NCBI GenBank assembly: GCA_023818745.1
Contig: JAMWBY010000010.1
Location: 1 to 24,711, forward strand
Reading direction: 5' to 3'
DNA: 24,711 nt
From: Candidatus Omnitrophota bacterium
Lineage (GTDB): Bacteria; Ratteibacteria; UBA8468; B48-G9; JAFGKM01
The position numbers and the translations under genes were made by a program. This document shows, piece by piece, positions 1 to 7,826 of this stretch; position 1 is the first letter of the stretch, and each line of letters opens with the position of its first letter. Below the pieces are notes generated by a model. The model saw only the letters and a list, made by a program, of their open reading frames with translations. It made no database searches and was not told the origin of the DNA.

Positions 1-458
1 TGCTTGAGCAGGTTTTACTTGTAACTATTTTTCAATATATCTTATGTAATTTTTTTAAATTTAAAATAGTCCCTTCGGTTTTTTTGGCTTATTTATTATT
101 ACTCTCTTTCAGAGGAGAAATTGAAATTGCTCTTTTTTTGAGTTTTATTCTTGGTTTGTTAAACGATATTTTTATTAAGGATATCCCGGGTTCTTCTTCT
201 ATTCGATTCCTTTTGATTGTTTATTTTTCTTCATTTTTTGTGGTAAAATCAATTAAAAGTAAATGTTTTTTAATTTTCATATTTAGTTTTTTATATTTTG
301 TTTTAACTGCTTTTAAAAAGACAGGCGAAATTATGTGGCAAGGTGGAGTTTTTTTAAAATATGCAATTTTATTTTCCTTATATAATTTTTTGTTTTCGTG
401 GATTGTTGAATTGTTTATAGAGGAAATAAGAAAAATATGGAAAGAGAGGACTTTTTAA
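1..458 (+). CDS. mreD: Rod shape-determining protein MreD (5'-truncated by window edge)
   Basis: The reading frame is open from base 3 with no stop, so the gene begins before the window; the TTG at 84 is probably an internal codon rather than the start. The visible part is almost entirely hydrophobic, with several membrane-spanning segments, and contains LGLLNDIF followed by a polar turn and another hydrophobic helix. This matches the 'GLLxD' region of MreD, an inner-membrane component of the Rod (elongasome) complex. The stop overlaps the start of the PBP2 gene by 22 bases. That mreD-mrdA-rodA order is classical and is the main support for the name, because MreD sequences are poorly conserved. 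Sure of the membrane nature; fairly sure of the family. Confidence 0.75.
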   Translation, partial: LEQVLLVTIFQYILCNFFKFKIVPSVFLAYLLLLSFRGEIEIALFLSFILGLLNDIFIKDIPGSSSIRFLLIVYFSSFFVVKSIKSKCFLIFIFSFLYFVLTAFKKTGEIMWQGGVFLKYAILFSLYNFLFSWIVELFIEEIRKIWKERTF

Positions 459-2164
459 AGAAATTTTTATTTTTTTTCACCTGCATTATTCTGGTAAGAT
501 GTTTTTATTTACAGATAGTAAGGTACCCTTATTATTACCAACTTTCTATTAAAAATTGTATAAGGGTGATAGAAACAGGTATTCCAAGAGGGATAATTTA
601 TGACAGAAATGGCAGAGTTCTTGCGAAAGATGCTCCTTCTGCAAATCTTGTTTTTGTGCCATATGATATTAAAGATGTTGAAAAAGTGATAGAAATATTA
701 TCAGATATACTAAATTATGATAGAGAATCTTTGAGAAAAAAACTTACGAGAAAATATATCAATCCTTTTGATAGAGTTGTTTTAAAAAGAAATTTGACAA
801 GTTTAGAAATATCCTTGATTGAAGAAAATTTATATAGATTACCTGGGATTTTTGTTCAGGAAGATATAAAAAGAGTGTATACTTTTGGTAAAGGCACAGC
901 GCATTTACTTGGTTATATTGGAGAAATTTCTAAGGAACAACTTGATAGATTAAAAAATAAAGGTTTTAAGATGGGTGATATTATTGGTCAGGATGGTATT
1001 GAAAAAAAATATGATGAATATTTAAGAGGGATTCCAGGAGGTATTCAGGTTGAAGTTGATGCACTCGGACATCAAAGAAGAATATTGGGAAGAAAAGAAG
1101 GGACTTCCGGTAATGATATAATTTTGAGTATTGATGCAACCATACAGGAAATTGCATATGAAGAACTCGGTGAAAAAAAAGGTTGTATTGCAATTATGGA
1201 TCCGAGAAATGGTGAAATTCTTGCTCTTGTCAGTAAACCTGCTTTTGATCCTGAAAATTTAATAAGTTATCTTGATGAAAGAAAACATTCAGAAAAACCA
1301 TTTTTAAATAGAGTGATAAAAGGTCAATATCCTCCGGGTTCAATATTTAAAATTATTACAGAAATTTCTGCTCTTGAAACAGGGATTATAAAAGAATATG
1401 ATAGGATTGAATGTACTGGTATTATGGAAGTCAGAGATAGGGTTTTTCATTGCTGGAAGGAAGAAGGACATGGTTGGGTAGATATAAATCTAGCTTTACC
1501 TTTTTCATGTAATATATTTTTTGGGACAGTTGGGATGAAACTTGGAGTTTCAAGATTAATTGAATTTGCTAAAAATTTTGAACTTGGGAAACCAACTGGC
1601 ATTGATTTACCTGGAGAGGCAAGTGGATATATTCCATCTCCTTACGAAGCAGACCCTTTAAACTTATCAATAGGACAGGGACCAATTACTACAACACCAA
1701 TTCAACTTTTAAATTTAATTTCAACTGTTGCAAATGGTGGTAATATATGGCAACCTTTTATAGTAAAAAAGATAATTTCTAAAAAAGGAGAAATAATAAA
1801 AGAAAATACTCCATATTTGAAAAAAACAGTATATATTGACTCTGAAACGCTTGATATATTAAGAAAGGGATTGAAAAATGTGGTTGAATTTGGGACTGGT
1901 GTAAGAGCCAAAGTGAAAGGACTTGAAATTGCAGGTAAAACAGGGACTGCTCAAAGAGCAGCAACTGAAATTGGATTACCAACACATGGCGCTTTTGTGT
2001 GTTATGCTCCATTTGATAATCCTAAAATTGCGATAGTTGTCTTTCTTGATTATGGGTCTTCTCCAGAAGCAGCAGATATTGCAGGTAAAATTCTAAAGAG
2101 AATATTTATTCCTGAAAAAATGGAAGAAGGAAATGAAACAGAAACTGAAATATATGAGGAATAG
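437..2164 (+). CDS. mrdA: Penicillin-binding protein 2, peptidoglycan D,D-transpeptidase
   Basis: Class B penicillin-binding protein of 575 residues that crosslinks peptidoglycan during cell elongation in partnership with RodA. One N-terminal membrane anchor (about residues 8-27) is followed by the dimerisation domain with the RGIIYDRNGRVLA signature (about 51-63) and a PBP2-type GYIGE...IGQDGIEKKYDEYLRG stretch. The transpeptidase domain carries all three active-site motifs: SIFK with nucleophile Ser302, SCN at 357-359 and KTGT from Lys501. Length and motif order are normal for the family, so the enzyme should be active. The 5' end overlaps mreD by 22 bases and the 3' end overlaps rodA by about 32 bases, implying translational coupling. 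FtsI is unlikely given the PBP2-specific linker motifs and the neighbours. Confidence 0.95.
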   Translation: MEREDFLKKFLFFFTCIILVRCFYLQIVRYPYYYQLSIKNCIRVIETGIPRGIIYDRNGRVLAKDAPSANLVFVPYDIKDVEKVIEILSDILNYDRESLRKKLTRKYINPFDRVVLKRNLTSLEISLIEENLYRLPGIFVQEDIKRVYTFGKGTAHLLGYIGEISKEQLDRLKNKGFKMGDIIGQDGIEKKYDEYLRGIPGGIQVEVDALGHQRRILGRKEGTSGNDIILSIDATIQEIAYEELGEKKGCIAIMDPRNGEILALVSKPAFDPENLISYLDERKHSEKPFLNRVIKGQYPPGSIFKIITEISALETGIIKEYDRIECTGIMEVRDRVFHCWKEEGHGWVDINLALPFSCNIFFGTVGMKLGVSRLIEFAKNFELGKPTGIDLPGEASGYIPSPYEADPLNLSIGQGPITTTPIQLLNLISTVANGGNIWQPFIVKKIISKKGEIIKENTPYLKKTVYIDSETLDILRKGLKNVVEFGTGVRAKVKGLEIAGKTGTAQRAATEIGLPTHGAFVCYAPFDNPKIAIVVFLDYGSSPEAADIAGKILKRIFIPEKMEEGNETETEIYEE

Positions 2165-3224
2165 TATTAGTGAAAAGAATTTAATAAGTTTCAGTTATAT
2201 TTTAATTTTCATTGGATTGTGTATTCTTTTTAGTGCCTCAAAGGGTATTGTATTGGCAAAAGAGGGTTTTTTAATAAGACAAATTTTATGGGTTTTAATT
2301 GGCACATTCTTTGTTTATATTTTTAGAAACAGTGATTACAGAGGCCTTGAAAAAGCAACCTATATATTTTATCCTTTAATCCTTATCTTTTTATCAATTG
2401 TTTTAGTTAAAGGTGAAGGAAGGGCTTCAAGGTGGATAGGTTTTGGATGGTTTTATTTTCAACCTTCAGAGTTTGCAAAACTTATAGTAATAATTACTCT
2501 TTCTTCATATCTTTCCAGAAGAGATATAAGAAGATTTCCTGTTTTATTTACAAGTTTAATAATAGTTGGAATTCCATTTTTACTTGTTTTTAAACAGCCC
2601 AATCTTGGAACTGCAATAATTTTTATTCTTATTTTTTTAGGTATCGCTTATATCGCAGGAATAACAAGAAAACAATTGATAGGACTTTTTTTGATAGTTA
2701 TTTTATCATCTCCTTTATTATGGGCAATTATGAGGGAGTATCAAAGGGAGAGAATTTTAACTTTTATAAATCCAATGAGGGACCCTCTTGGGAAAGGATA
2801 TAATCTACTTCAAGCAAAAATTACAATTGGTTCTGGTGGTTTTATAGGGAAAGGGTTTATGCAGGGGACTCAAACAAAGCTTGCTTTTCTTCCAGAATAT
2901 CATACTGATTTTATTTTCTGTGTTATTGCAGAAGAGTTTGGATTTCTTGGAGTATTGATATTTGTTTTAATATATTACTATTTTCTGAATAAAATACTTG
3001 AAATTGTTAAGGAGACAAAGGATGACTTTGGAAAGTTTGTTGCAACTGGTATTTTTGTTATGTTTGCAGGCCATTTTCTAATAAATCTTGGAATGACAAT
3101 TGGTATTTTTCCAATAGTTGGAATTCCTCTCCCATTTATAAGTTACGGTGGTTCTTCTTTAATCGTTTCAATTCTATCTGTTATAATTCTTTCAAGTATT
3201 AAAAATTACTCAACATTATTTTAA
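2133..3224 (+). CDS. rodA: RodA, SEDS-family peptidoglycan glycosyltransferase
   Basis: Polytopic membrane protein of 363 residues of the SEDS family, which polymerises lipid II into glycan strands and pairs with PBP2. Family signatures are visible: FQPSEFAKL (about 109-117), QPNLGTAII (from 155), LPEYHTDFIF with Asp259 in the conserved extracellular-loop motif, EEFGFLG, and PFISYGGSS near the C terminus. Most homologues have QPDLG, so Asn157 replaces an aspartate. The start is uncertain: the ATG at 2133 has a GGAAGAAGG stretch only two bases upstream, while an in-frame ATG at 2154 has no clear ribosome site; either overlaps the end of mrdA. Pairing with mrdA argues for RodA rather than FtsW. 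Confidence 0.93.
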   Translation: MKQKLKYMRNSISEKNLISFSYILIFIGLCILFSASKGIVLAKEGFLIRQILWVLIGTFFVYIFRNSDYRGLEKATYIFYPLILIFLSIVLVKGEGRASRWIGFGWFYFQPSEFAKLIVIITLSSYLSRRDIRRFPVLFTSLIIVGIPFLLVFKQPNLGTAIIFILIFLGIAYIAGITRKQLIGLFLIVILSSPLLWAIMREYQRERILTFINPMRDPLGKGYNLLQAKITIGSGGFIGKGFMQGTQTKLAFLPEYHTDFIFCVIAEEFGFLGVLIFVLIYYYFLNKILEIVKETKDDFGKFVATGIFVMFAGHFLINLGMTIGIFPIVGIPLPFISYGGSSLIVSILSVIILSSIKNYSTLF

Positions 3225-3226
3225 AA

Positions 3227-4819
3227 ATGAAAGATAAAATAGAAAAAATACTTCCATATGTAAAAGTTCCAGCAAGATATCTTGGGAAGGAAATAAACGT
3301 TTATATTAAAAAAGAAAAAAAAGTAAATTTTGCTCTTGGATATCCTGATTTATATGAAGTTGGTATGTCTTCTCTTGGAGTAAGAATTTTATATGGGGTT
3401 TTAAATGAAAGGAGTGATTGTAAATGTGAAAGATTTTTTCTCCCATGGATTGATTTTGAAGAATTTATGAAAAAAGAAAATATTCCTTTATTTACTCTTG
3501 AAACTAAAACACCTTTATCTCAATTTGATATTATTGGAATTAGTTTATCCTCTGAACTCAATTATACAAATTTTTTAAATATGCTTTATTTATCAAATAT
3601 CCCAATTTTTTCATCTGATAGGAAAAATGAACACCCTATTGTTATAGTTGGTGGGAATTGCTCTTTTAATCCTTTACCTCTTATACCTTTTACTGATGCT
3701 TTTGTTATTGGAGAAGGTGAGGAAGTAATAAATCAGATAGTAGATGTTGTAAAAGAAAATAAAGGCAACAGAAATAAAATTCTTGAAAACTTAAATAAAA
3801 TTGATTCTGTTTATATTCCTTCATTACCTAAAAAGCAAGTAAAAAAAGCAATTGTTAAAGATTTAAATAATACTTATTTCCCAACAAGGTATTTAATTCC
3901 TTTAACAAATATTGTTCATGATAGAATTGCAATTGAAATAATGAGAGGATGTATTCAGGGATGTAAATTCTGCCAGGCTGGTGTTTGCTGGAAACCTGTT
4001 AGAATTAGAAGTTTTGATAAAATTTTTGAAATTGCAAAAGAAGCATTTAATAATACAGGATACGAAGAAATTTCTCTTTTATCATTTTCAACAGGAGACC
4101 ATCCTCAAATTGAAAAAATTATAACAAAACTTGTTGATGAGTTTAAAAATAAAAAAGTTTCAATTTCTTTCCCGTCTTTAAGAATAGATACTTTTTCATT
4201 TCAACTTGCGTTAAAAATAAAAGAGATAAAGAAAACAAATTTGACATTCGCTCCTGAAACAAGTGAAAGATTGAGGAAGGAAATAGGTAAAGATATAAAA
4301 GATCAGGAATTAATAAATTTAGTTAAACAGGCAAAACAAAATAATTACAGACATATAAAACTATATTTTATGATAGGATTACCTGAAGAAACAGAATCTG
4401 ATATAGTAGATATAGTAAAACTTATAAACGAGATTTCAAAAATAATTTTTGTTAATGTTTCTTTTAATACTTTTATTCCAAAACCACATACATTTTTCCA
4501 AGGAGAAAGATTTATTTCAGAAACAGAGTATGAAGAAAAAAGGTCAATGATTGTAAAAGGACTTATGAAAAATAAATATGTGAAGTTAAAGTTTCATCCA
4601 TATAAGGCAAGTTGTGTAGAATGTTTTTTAGGGAGAGGAGATGAAGGACTTGCAAAGGTAATTTATAAAACATGGGAAAAAGGTGCAAGGTTTGAAAATT
4701 GGAAGGAATTTTTTGATTTTGATAAATGGGAAGAGAGTTTTAAAGAAGAAGGAATAGAAATGAATAAGTATTTGAAAAAAATAAATCCACCATATAGTTG
4801 GAGTTTTATTAATTTATGA
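3227..4819 (+). CDS. B12-binding radical SAM protein (TIGR03960-type), without fused DUF2344 domain
   Basis: A 530-residue protein two bases after rodA. The N-terminal third resembles a cobalamin-binding-type domain (GYPDLYEVGMSSLG, PLFTLETKTPL, GGNCSFNPLPL, GEGEE). The radical SAM core has the CxxxCxxC cluster motif at Cys242, Cys246 and Cys249 within MRGCIQGCKFCQAG. These motifs match the uncharacterised family that commonly sits between rodA and ribonuclease G/ribosomal protein L21 genes, often fused to a C-terminal DUF2344 domain. Here the protein stops at PPYSWSFINL, about where the first domain normally ends. No DUF2344 gene follows, only degraded sequence. Substrate unknown; the usual neighbourhood suggests a ribosome, RNA or envelope-related modification, which is inference. 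Confidence 0.85.
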   Translation: MKDKIEKILPYVKVPARYLGKEINVYIKKEKKVNFALGYPDLYEVGMSSLGVRILYGVLNERSDCKCERFFLPWIDFEEFMKKENIPLFTLETKTPLSQFDIIGISLSSELNYTNFLNMLYLSNIPIFSSDRKNEHPIVIVGGNCSFNPLPLIPFTDAFVIGEGEEVINQIVDVVKENKGNRNKILENLNKIDSVYIPSLPKKQVKKAIVKDLNNTYFPTRYLIPLTNIVHDRIAIEIMRGCIQGCKFCQAGVCWKPVRIRSFDKIFEIAKEAFNNTGYEEISLLSFSTGDHPQIEKIITKLVDEFKNKKVSISFPSLRIDTFSFQLALKIKEIKKTNLTFAPETSERLRKEIGKDIKDQELINLVKQAKQNNYRHIKLYFMIGLPEETESDIVDIVKLINEISKIIFVNVSFNTFIPKPHTFFQGERFISETEYEEKRSMIVKGLMKNKYVKLKFHPYKASCVECFLGRGDEGLAKVIYKTWEKGARFENWKEFFDFDKWEESFKEEGIEMNKYLKKINPPYSWSFINL

Positions 4820-5113
4820 AACAGGGCTGTTGGGGTTTTCTGCATGACTTATTTATGCTTCTGGTATTTTTTTCTGAAACAGAAGAGATTGTTTGTCTTG
4901 CTAAAATAGTTTAAAAGTTTAATGAAATTTATTCACTCATGTTAGAGGAGAAGATAAAAACCTTATTAAAAACGTAAAAGAAAGTATTGAAATTAGCAAA
5001 AAGCAGATATTTAAGTAGAAATATCTCATTTGAAAGCATCTGGACAAAAACTGTGAACATTATTTCCCTTATTTGTAAAAATAGAAAAAAAGAGGATTAA
5101 TTTTAAACTATGA
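4820..5113. other. Gene-free stretch with short plus-strand coding remnants
   Basis: No intact gene is visible on either strand. On the plus strand, a 32-codon frame starts at the ATG overlapping the upstream stop and ends near 4914, and a 30-codon frame at 4926-5018 reads HVRGEDKNLIKNVKESIEIS and then stops at TAG. Both look protein-like in composition (Lys/Glu/Ile-rich, like the neighbours) but are broken by stops in several frames. They could be debris of the same decayed gene as the fragments at 5114-5448. I see no RNA gene, terminator hairpin or promoter here. Confidence 0.35.
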
Positions 5114-5448
5114 TTTGTATTCTTATACTACAAATTCAACTACAATCACAGTTTTATTGCTACCATGGGTTAGAGCGGGATTAAAAATATTTTAGAGAGA
5201 TCAAGGTATCATTTTATTAGAGAAAAAATAAAAAACGAAATTCTAAATAATAAGAATGATTGGGAAAATTATGTTATTCATGCAGTTTGGGATAGAATAA
5301 TTTTTTACAGATACTGTGATTTTTGACTTGGAGGAAAATATAAGATTGTGAAGATTATGAAAATTCAACATTATTTTCAAATGGGATTAAGTATGTTAAT
5401 GGTAGAAAGGTAAAAATTTCTCAGAAAAATATTTTAAATAAGAATTAA
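5114..5448 (+). pseudogene. Decayed open reading frame, family not recognised
   Basis: Three collinear plus-strand fragments look like one broken gene. Bases 5114-5170 and 5174-5326 are the same frame, separated only by a TAG at 5171. Together they give about 70 codons containing KNEILNNKNDWENYVIHAVW and ending in RIIFYRYCDF. After a frame change, 5344-5448 reads CEDYENSTLFSNGIKYVNGR and ends KVKISQKNILNKN before a TAA. No start codon, ribosome site or promoter serves them. One in-frame stop and at least one frameshift would be needed to rebuild the protein. I do not recognise a family, and the pieces do not resemble the DUF2344 domain missing from the preceding gene. Sequencing or assembly errors are an alternative. 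Confidence 0.45.
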
Positions 5449-5450
5449 AA

Positions 5451-6755
5451 TCAAGATTTAACTTGTTTCTTTATCAAGTTTATTATTTCCCATTTATTTT
5501 CAAATTGCCAGACAGGAAAGATTGAATTATTCTGGAAAAATGGATTTTCAATTAGCAATTCAGGATAAAGTTCTTTTGAAATTTGAAAATCAACAGTCCC
5601 AGGAATTGGAGAATATTCTGCAAGTTTAATTTTACATGGATAATTTTTCAGAATTTTAATTGTATTTAAAACACTTGCAGGTGTCTGTTTTGGCAATCCT
5701 ACAAGTATATAAACACCAATTTCTTCTTTTGAAAAGCCAGCAGAAATTAAGTTTCTAATTGCGTTTTCAAATTCATAAAAATTAACTTTATATCCCGACT
5801 CTAACATTCTTTTTTCATCAGTTGTCTCAAGTGAAAGTCGTATTGTTTTGAAATTTGTTTCTTTTAAGAACTCTGCAACAAATTTATTTATATATTTGGG
5901 GTGTATTCCATTTGGAGTGTGAAAGTTTATATTTTTGTTTTGTTCATAAATTTTTTTCAAGATTTTATAGATATGATTTTCAAAATCACAAAGCAAGGCA
6001 TCATCATAAAAAGCAATATCATAAACTTTAAATTTTTCTACATTTTTAATAACTTCTTCCACCACTTTTTCTATCTTCACTTTTTTATATTCTGGTTCAA
6101 GTTGTTTTATACCACAATACCAGCATGAAAAGGGACATCCATAAGAAGTTTTTACTACAAGATAATTTAATTTTTTGTATACATCCCAGAATGGTTCAAT
6201 ATTTTCAGGAAATTTTAAGTCCACACCAAACTTTATTGAAAAATCTTTAACAAATCTGTAAATATCTTTTCCCTTAAAAACAAAGTCAACTTCTAAATTT
6301 TCTGCATCTTGGTAACAAAAAGTAGCATAAGTTCCACCTATAATTATGGGAATTGGTCCAAATTTTTTTTTAATCGTTTTAATTACTTCTTTTAATCCGA
6401 GCACCCAGTATGTCATACCTGTTGTTATAAAAACAAAATCAATATTTTTTATATCTTCAAGAAATTTTAAAAAAATTTCTTCTGGTAAACCAAACCTTTT
6501 ATATCTTCTTGGGACATCTTTATAAATTTCTGGTTTTTCTATAATTTTATAGTAATAACTTCCACAACCAAATTTATCTTTTTTTACTTTAACATTTTCA
6601 TAAAAATCATGATTTCTATCCATAAAATCAAAATAAAAAATTTCAAAACCATTTTTAACAAATAAATCAATTATTTTTAAAAAACCAAGAGGTTTTGACC
6701 ATAAATCATAAGCAGAGAAATCATAAATAGGTGGATTTATAAAAAGACCTTTCAT
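5451..6755 (-). CDS. Radical SAM protein with B12-binding-like N-terminal domain, substrate unknown
   Basis: A 434-residue protein of the B12-binding radical SAM (B12-rSAM) class. The N terminus has the characteristic opening KGLFINPPIYDF and a Rossmann-like region with IIIGGTYATF (about 137-146), which resembles cobalamin-binding domains of this class; I do not see the classical DxHxxG loop. The radical SAM domain has CPFSCWYC with cluster cysteines Cys207, Cys211 and Cys214, followed by a predicted TIM-barrel region (HTPNGIHPKYI, IRLSLETTDEKR, GVYILVGLPKQT). There is no SPASM extension. Its ATG overlaps the purM stop as ATGA, so the two are almost certainly cotranslated. Roles in such families range from methylation to tRNA or lipid modification; nothing here decides between them. 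Confidence 0.8.
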   Translation of the reverse strand: MKGLFINPPIYDFSAYDLWSKPLGFLKIIDLFVKNGFEIFYFDFMDRNHDFYENVKVKKDKFGCGSYYYKIIEKPEIYKDVPRRYKRFGLPEEIFLKFLEDIKNIDFVFITTGMTYWVLGLKEVIKTIKKKFGPIPIIIGGTYATFCYQDAENLEVDFVFKGKDIYRFVKDFSIKFGVDLKFPENIEPFWDVYKKLNYLVVKTSYGCPFSCWYCGIKQLEPEYKKVKIEKVVEEVIKNVEKFKVYDIAFYDDALLCDFENHIYKILKKIYEQNKNINFHTPNGIHPKYINKFVAEFLKETNFKTIRLSLETTDEKRMLESGYKVNFYEFENAIRNLISAGFSKEEIGVYILVGLPKQTPASVLNTIKILKNYPCKIKLAEYSPIPGTVDFQISKELYPELLIENPFFQNNSIFPVWQFENKWEIINLIKKQVKS

Positions 6756-7768
6756 AATATTTTTACTTCTTTTTCTCCCTCTTTTACTTCTCCAATAATA
6801 AATGGTTTAAAATTGTAAGTTTGGGTAATTTCAAATATTTTTTCAACATTTTCCTTTTCAGTAATTAAGATTAATCCAATACCCATATTAAAAACATTAA
6901 ACATTTCTTTTTCAAGAATTCCACCTACTTTTTGTATGATTTTAAAAATTGGGGGCATTTCCCACGAATTTTTATCTATTACACATTTAAGTTTTTTAGA
7001 TAAAACTCTTATTAAATTTCCTTCAATTCCACCGCCTGTTATATGACAAGATGCATTTATAAGTTTAGAGGAAGAGAGTTGGTAAAGGTATTGTGAATAT
7101 ATATAAGTTGGCTTTAAAAGTTCTTCGCCAAGAGTTTTCCCGATTTCATCATAATATTTATGGTAATCTCTTTTCTTAAAAATTTTTCTTATAAGAGAAA
7201 ATCCATTACTATGAACCCCATTTGAAGAAATTCCAATTAAAACATTGTTTTTTTTAATTTTACTTCCATCAAGTATTTTATCTTTTTCCACAATACCAAC
7301 ACAGAAACCAGCAAGGTCAAAACCATCTTTACCATAAACATCTTTCATTTGAGCGATTTCTCCACCAATTAAAGAACAATCAGCCATCTTACATCCCTCA
7401 ACAATTCCTTCTAATATTTCTTTTTCTCGTTTTCCTTTAATTTCTCCTATTGCAATATAGTCAAGGAAAAATAAAACCTTTGCGCCACATACAGCAACAT
7501 CATTACAATTCATAGCAACAAGGTCTATCCCAAGGCCTTTAAAAATTTCCATTTCCTGTCCAATTAAAATTTTTGTTCCAACTCCATCTGTTGAAGAGAC
7601 AAAAACAGGTTTATTATAATTTTGTGGAATTTTAAAAAAGCCACCAAAAAATCCAATATCTCCAATTACATTCTCGGTAAAAGTTATTTTTGCTTTTTTC
7701 TTTATAAATTCAACAAGTTTTTCTGCTTTATTTTCATCAACACCTGCTTTTTTATAATTTAACACCAT
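6752..7768 (-). CDS. purM: Phosphoribosylformylglycinamidine cyclo-ligase (AIR synthase)
   Basis: PurM closes the imidazole ring in purine synthesis, converting FGAM to AIR with ATP. The 338-residue sequence shows the family signatures in order: YKKAGVD near the N terminus, STDGVGTKI, GLGIDLVAMNCNDVAVCGA, FFLDYIA, IGGEIAQMKDVY (usually GGETAEMP), DLAGFCVGIV, GISSNGVHSNGFSL and HITGGGIEGNLIRV. Length is normal. An excellent ribosome site (GGAGG, six bases before the ATG) supports the start. It is the first gene of a two-gene minus-strand unit, and its stop overlaps the start of a radical SAM gene. Another purine gene, purN, lies about 7 kb away, so the pathway is dispersed in this genome. Confidence 0.96.
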   Translation of the reverse strand: MVLNYKKAGVDENKAEKLVEFIKKKAKITFTENVIGDIGFFGGFFKIPQNYNKPVFVSSTDGVGTKILIGQEMEIFKGLGIDLVAMNCNDVAVCGAKVLFFLDYIAIGEIKGKREKEILEGIVEGCKMADCSLIGGEIAQMKDVYGKDGFDLAGFCVGIVEKDKILDGSKIKKNNVLIGISSNGVHSNGFSLIRKIFKKRDYHKYYDEIGKTLGEELLKPTYIYSQYLYQLSSSKLINASCHITGGGIEGNLIRVLSKKLKCVIDKNSWEMPPIFKIIQKVGGILEKEMFNVFNMGIGLILITEKENVEKIFEITQTYNFKPFIIGEVKEGEKEVKIL

Positions 7769-7783
7769 TTATACCTCCATGTT

Positions 7784-7811
7784 TTGACAATCTCATTTTT
7801 ATAATTATAAT
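7784..7811 (+). promoter_or_regulatory. Sigma70-type promoter for the V/A-ATPase genes, placed for a near-leaderless mRNA
   Basis: TTGACA at 7784-7789 and TATAAT at 7806-7811 are both perfect consensus hexamers with a 16-base spacer. Transcription would start around 7818, only three or four bases before the ATG at 7822. No Shine-Dalgarno sequence precedes that ATG. A second TATAAT at 7800 would give an impossible 10-base spacer. Confidence 0.6.
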
Positions 7812-7826
7812 CTATTTTATTATGAA
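7798..7826 (-). promoter_or_regulatory. Possible promoter for purM, overlapping the divergent ATPase promoter
   Basis: On the minus strand, TTCATA (complement of 7821-7826) and TATAAA (complement of 7798-7803) are 17 bases apart, giving a leader of about 25 bases that includes the purM ribosome site. The -35 match is only four of six, and AT-rich sequence yields such matches often. If real, its -35 box lies over the start codon of the ATPase B gene. Confidence 0.3.

Noticed and set aside
84..86. TTG at 84 as the start of the first gene
   Set aside because: The same frame is open back to base 3 and encodes hydrophobic MreD-like sequence, so the gene is simply cut by the window edge.
4820..5450. 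The remnants as a decayed DUF2344 domain from the preceding radical SAM gene
   Set aside because: None of the readable pieces shows DUF2344-like features such as an arginine-rich SHLDxxR segment or a GFNPHP-like motif.
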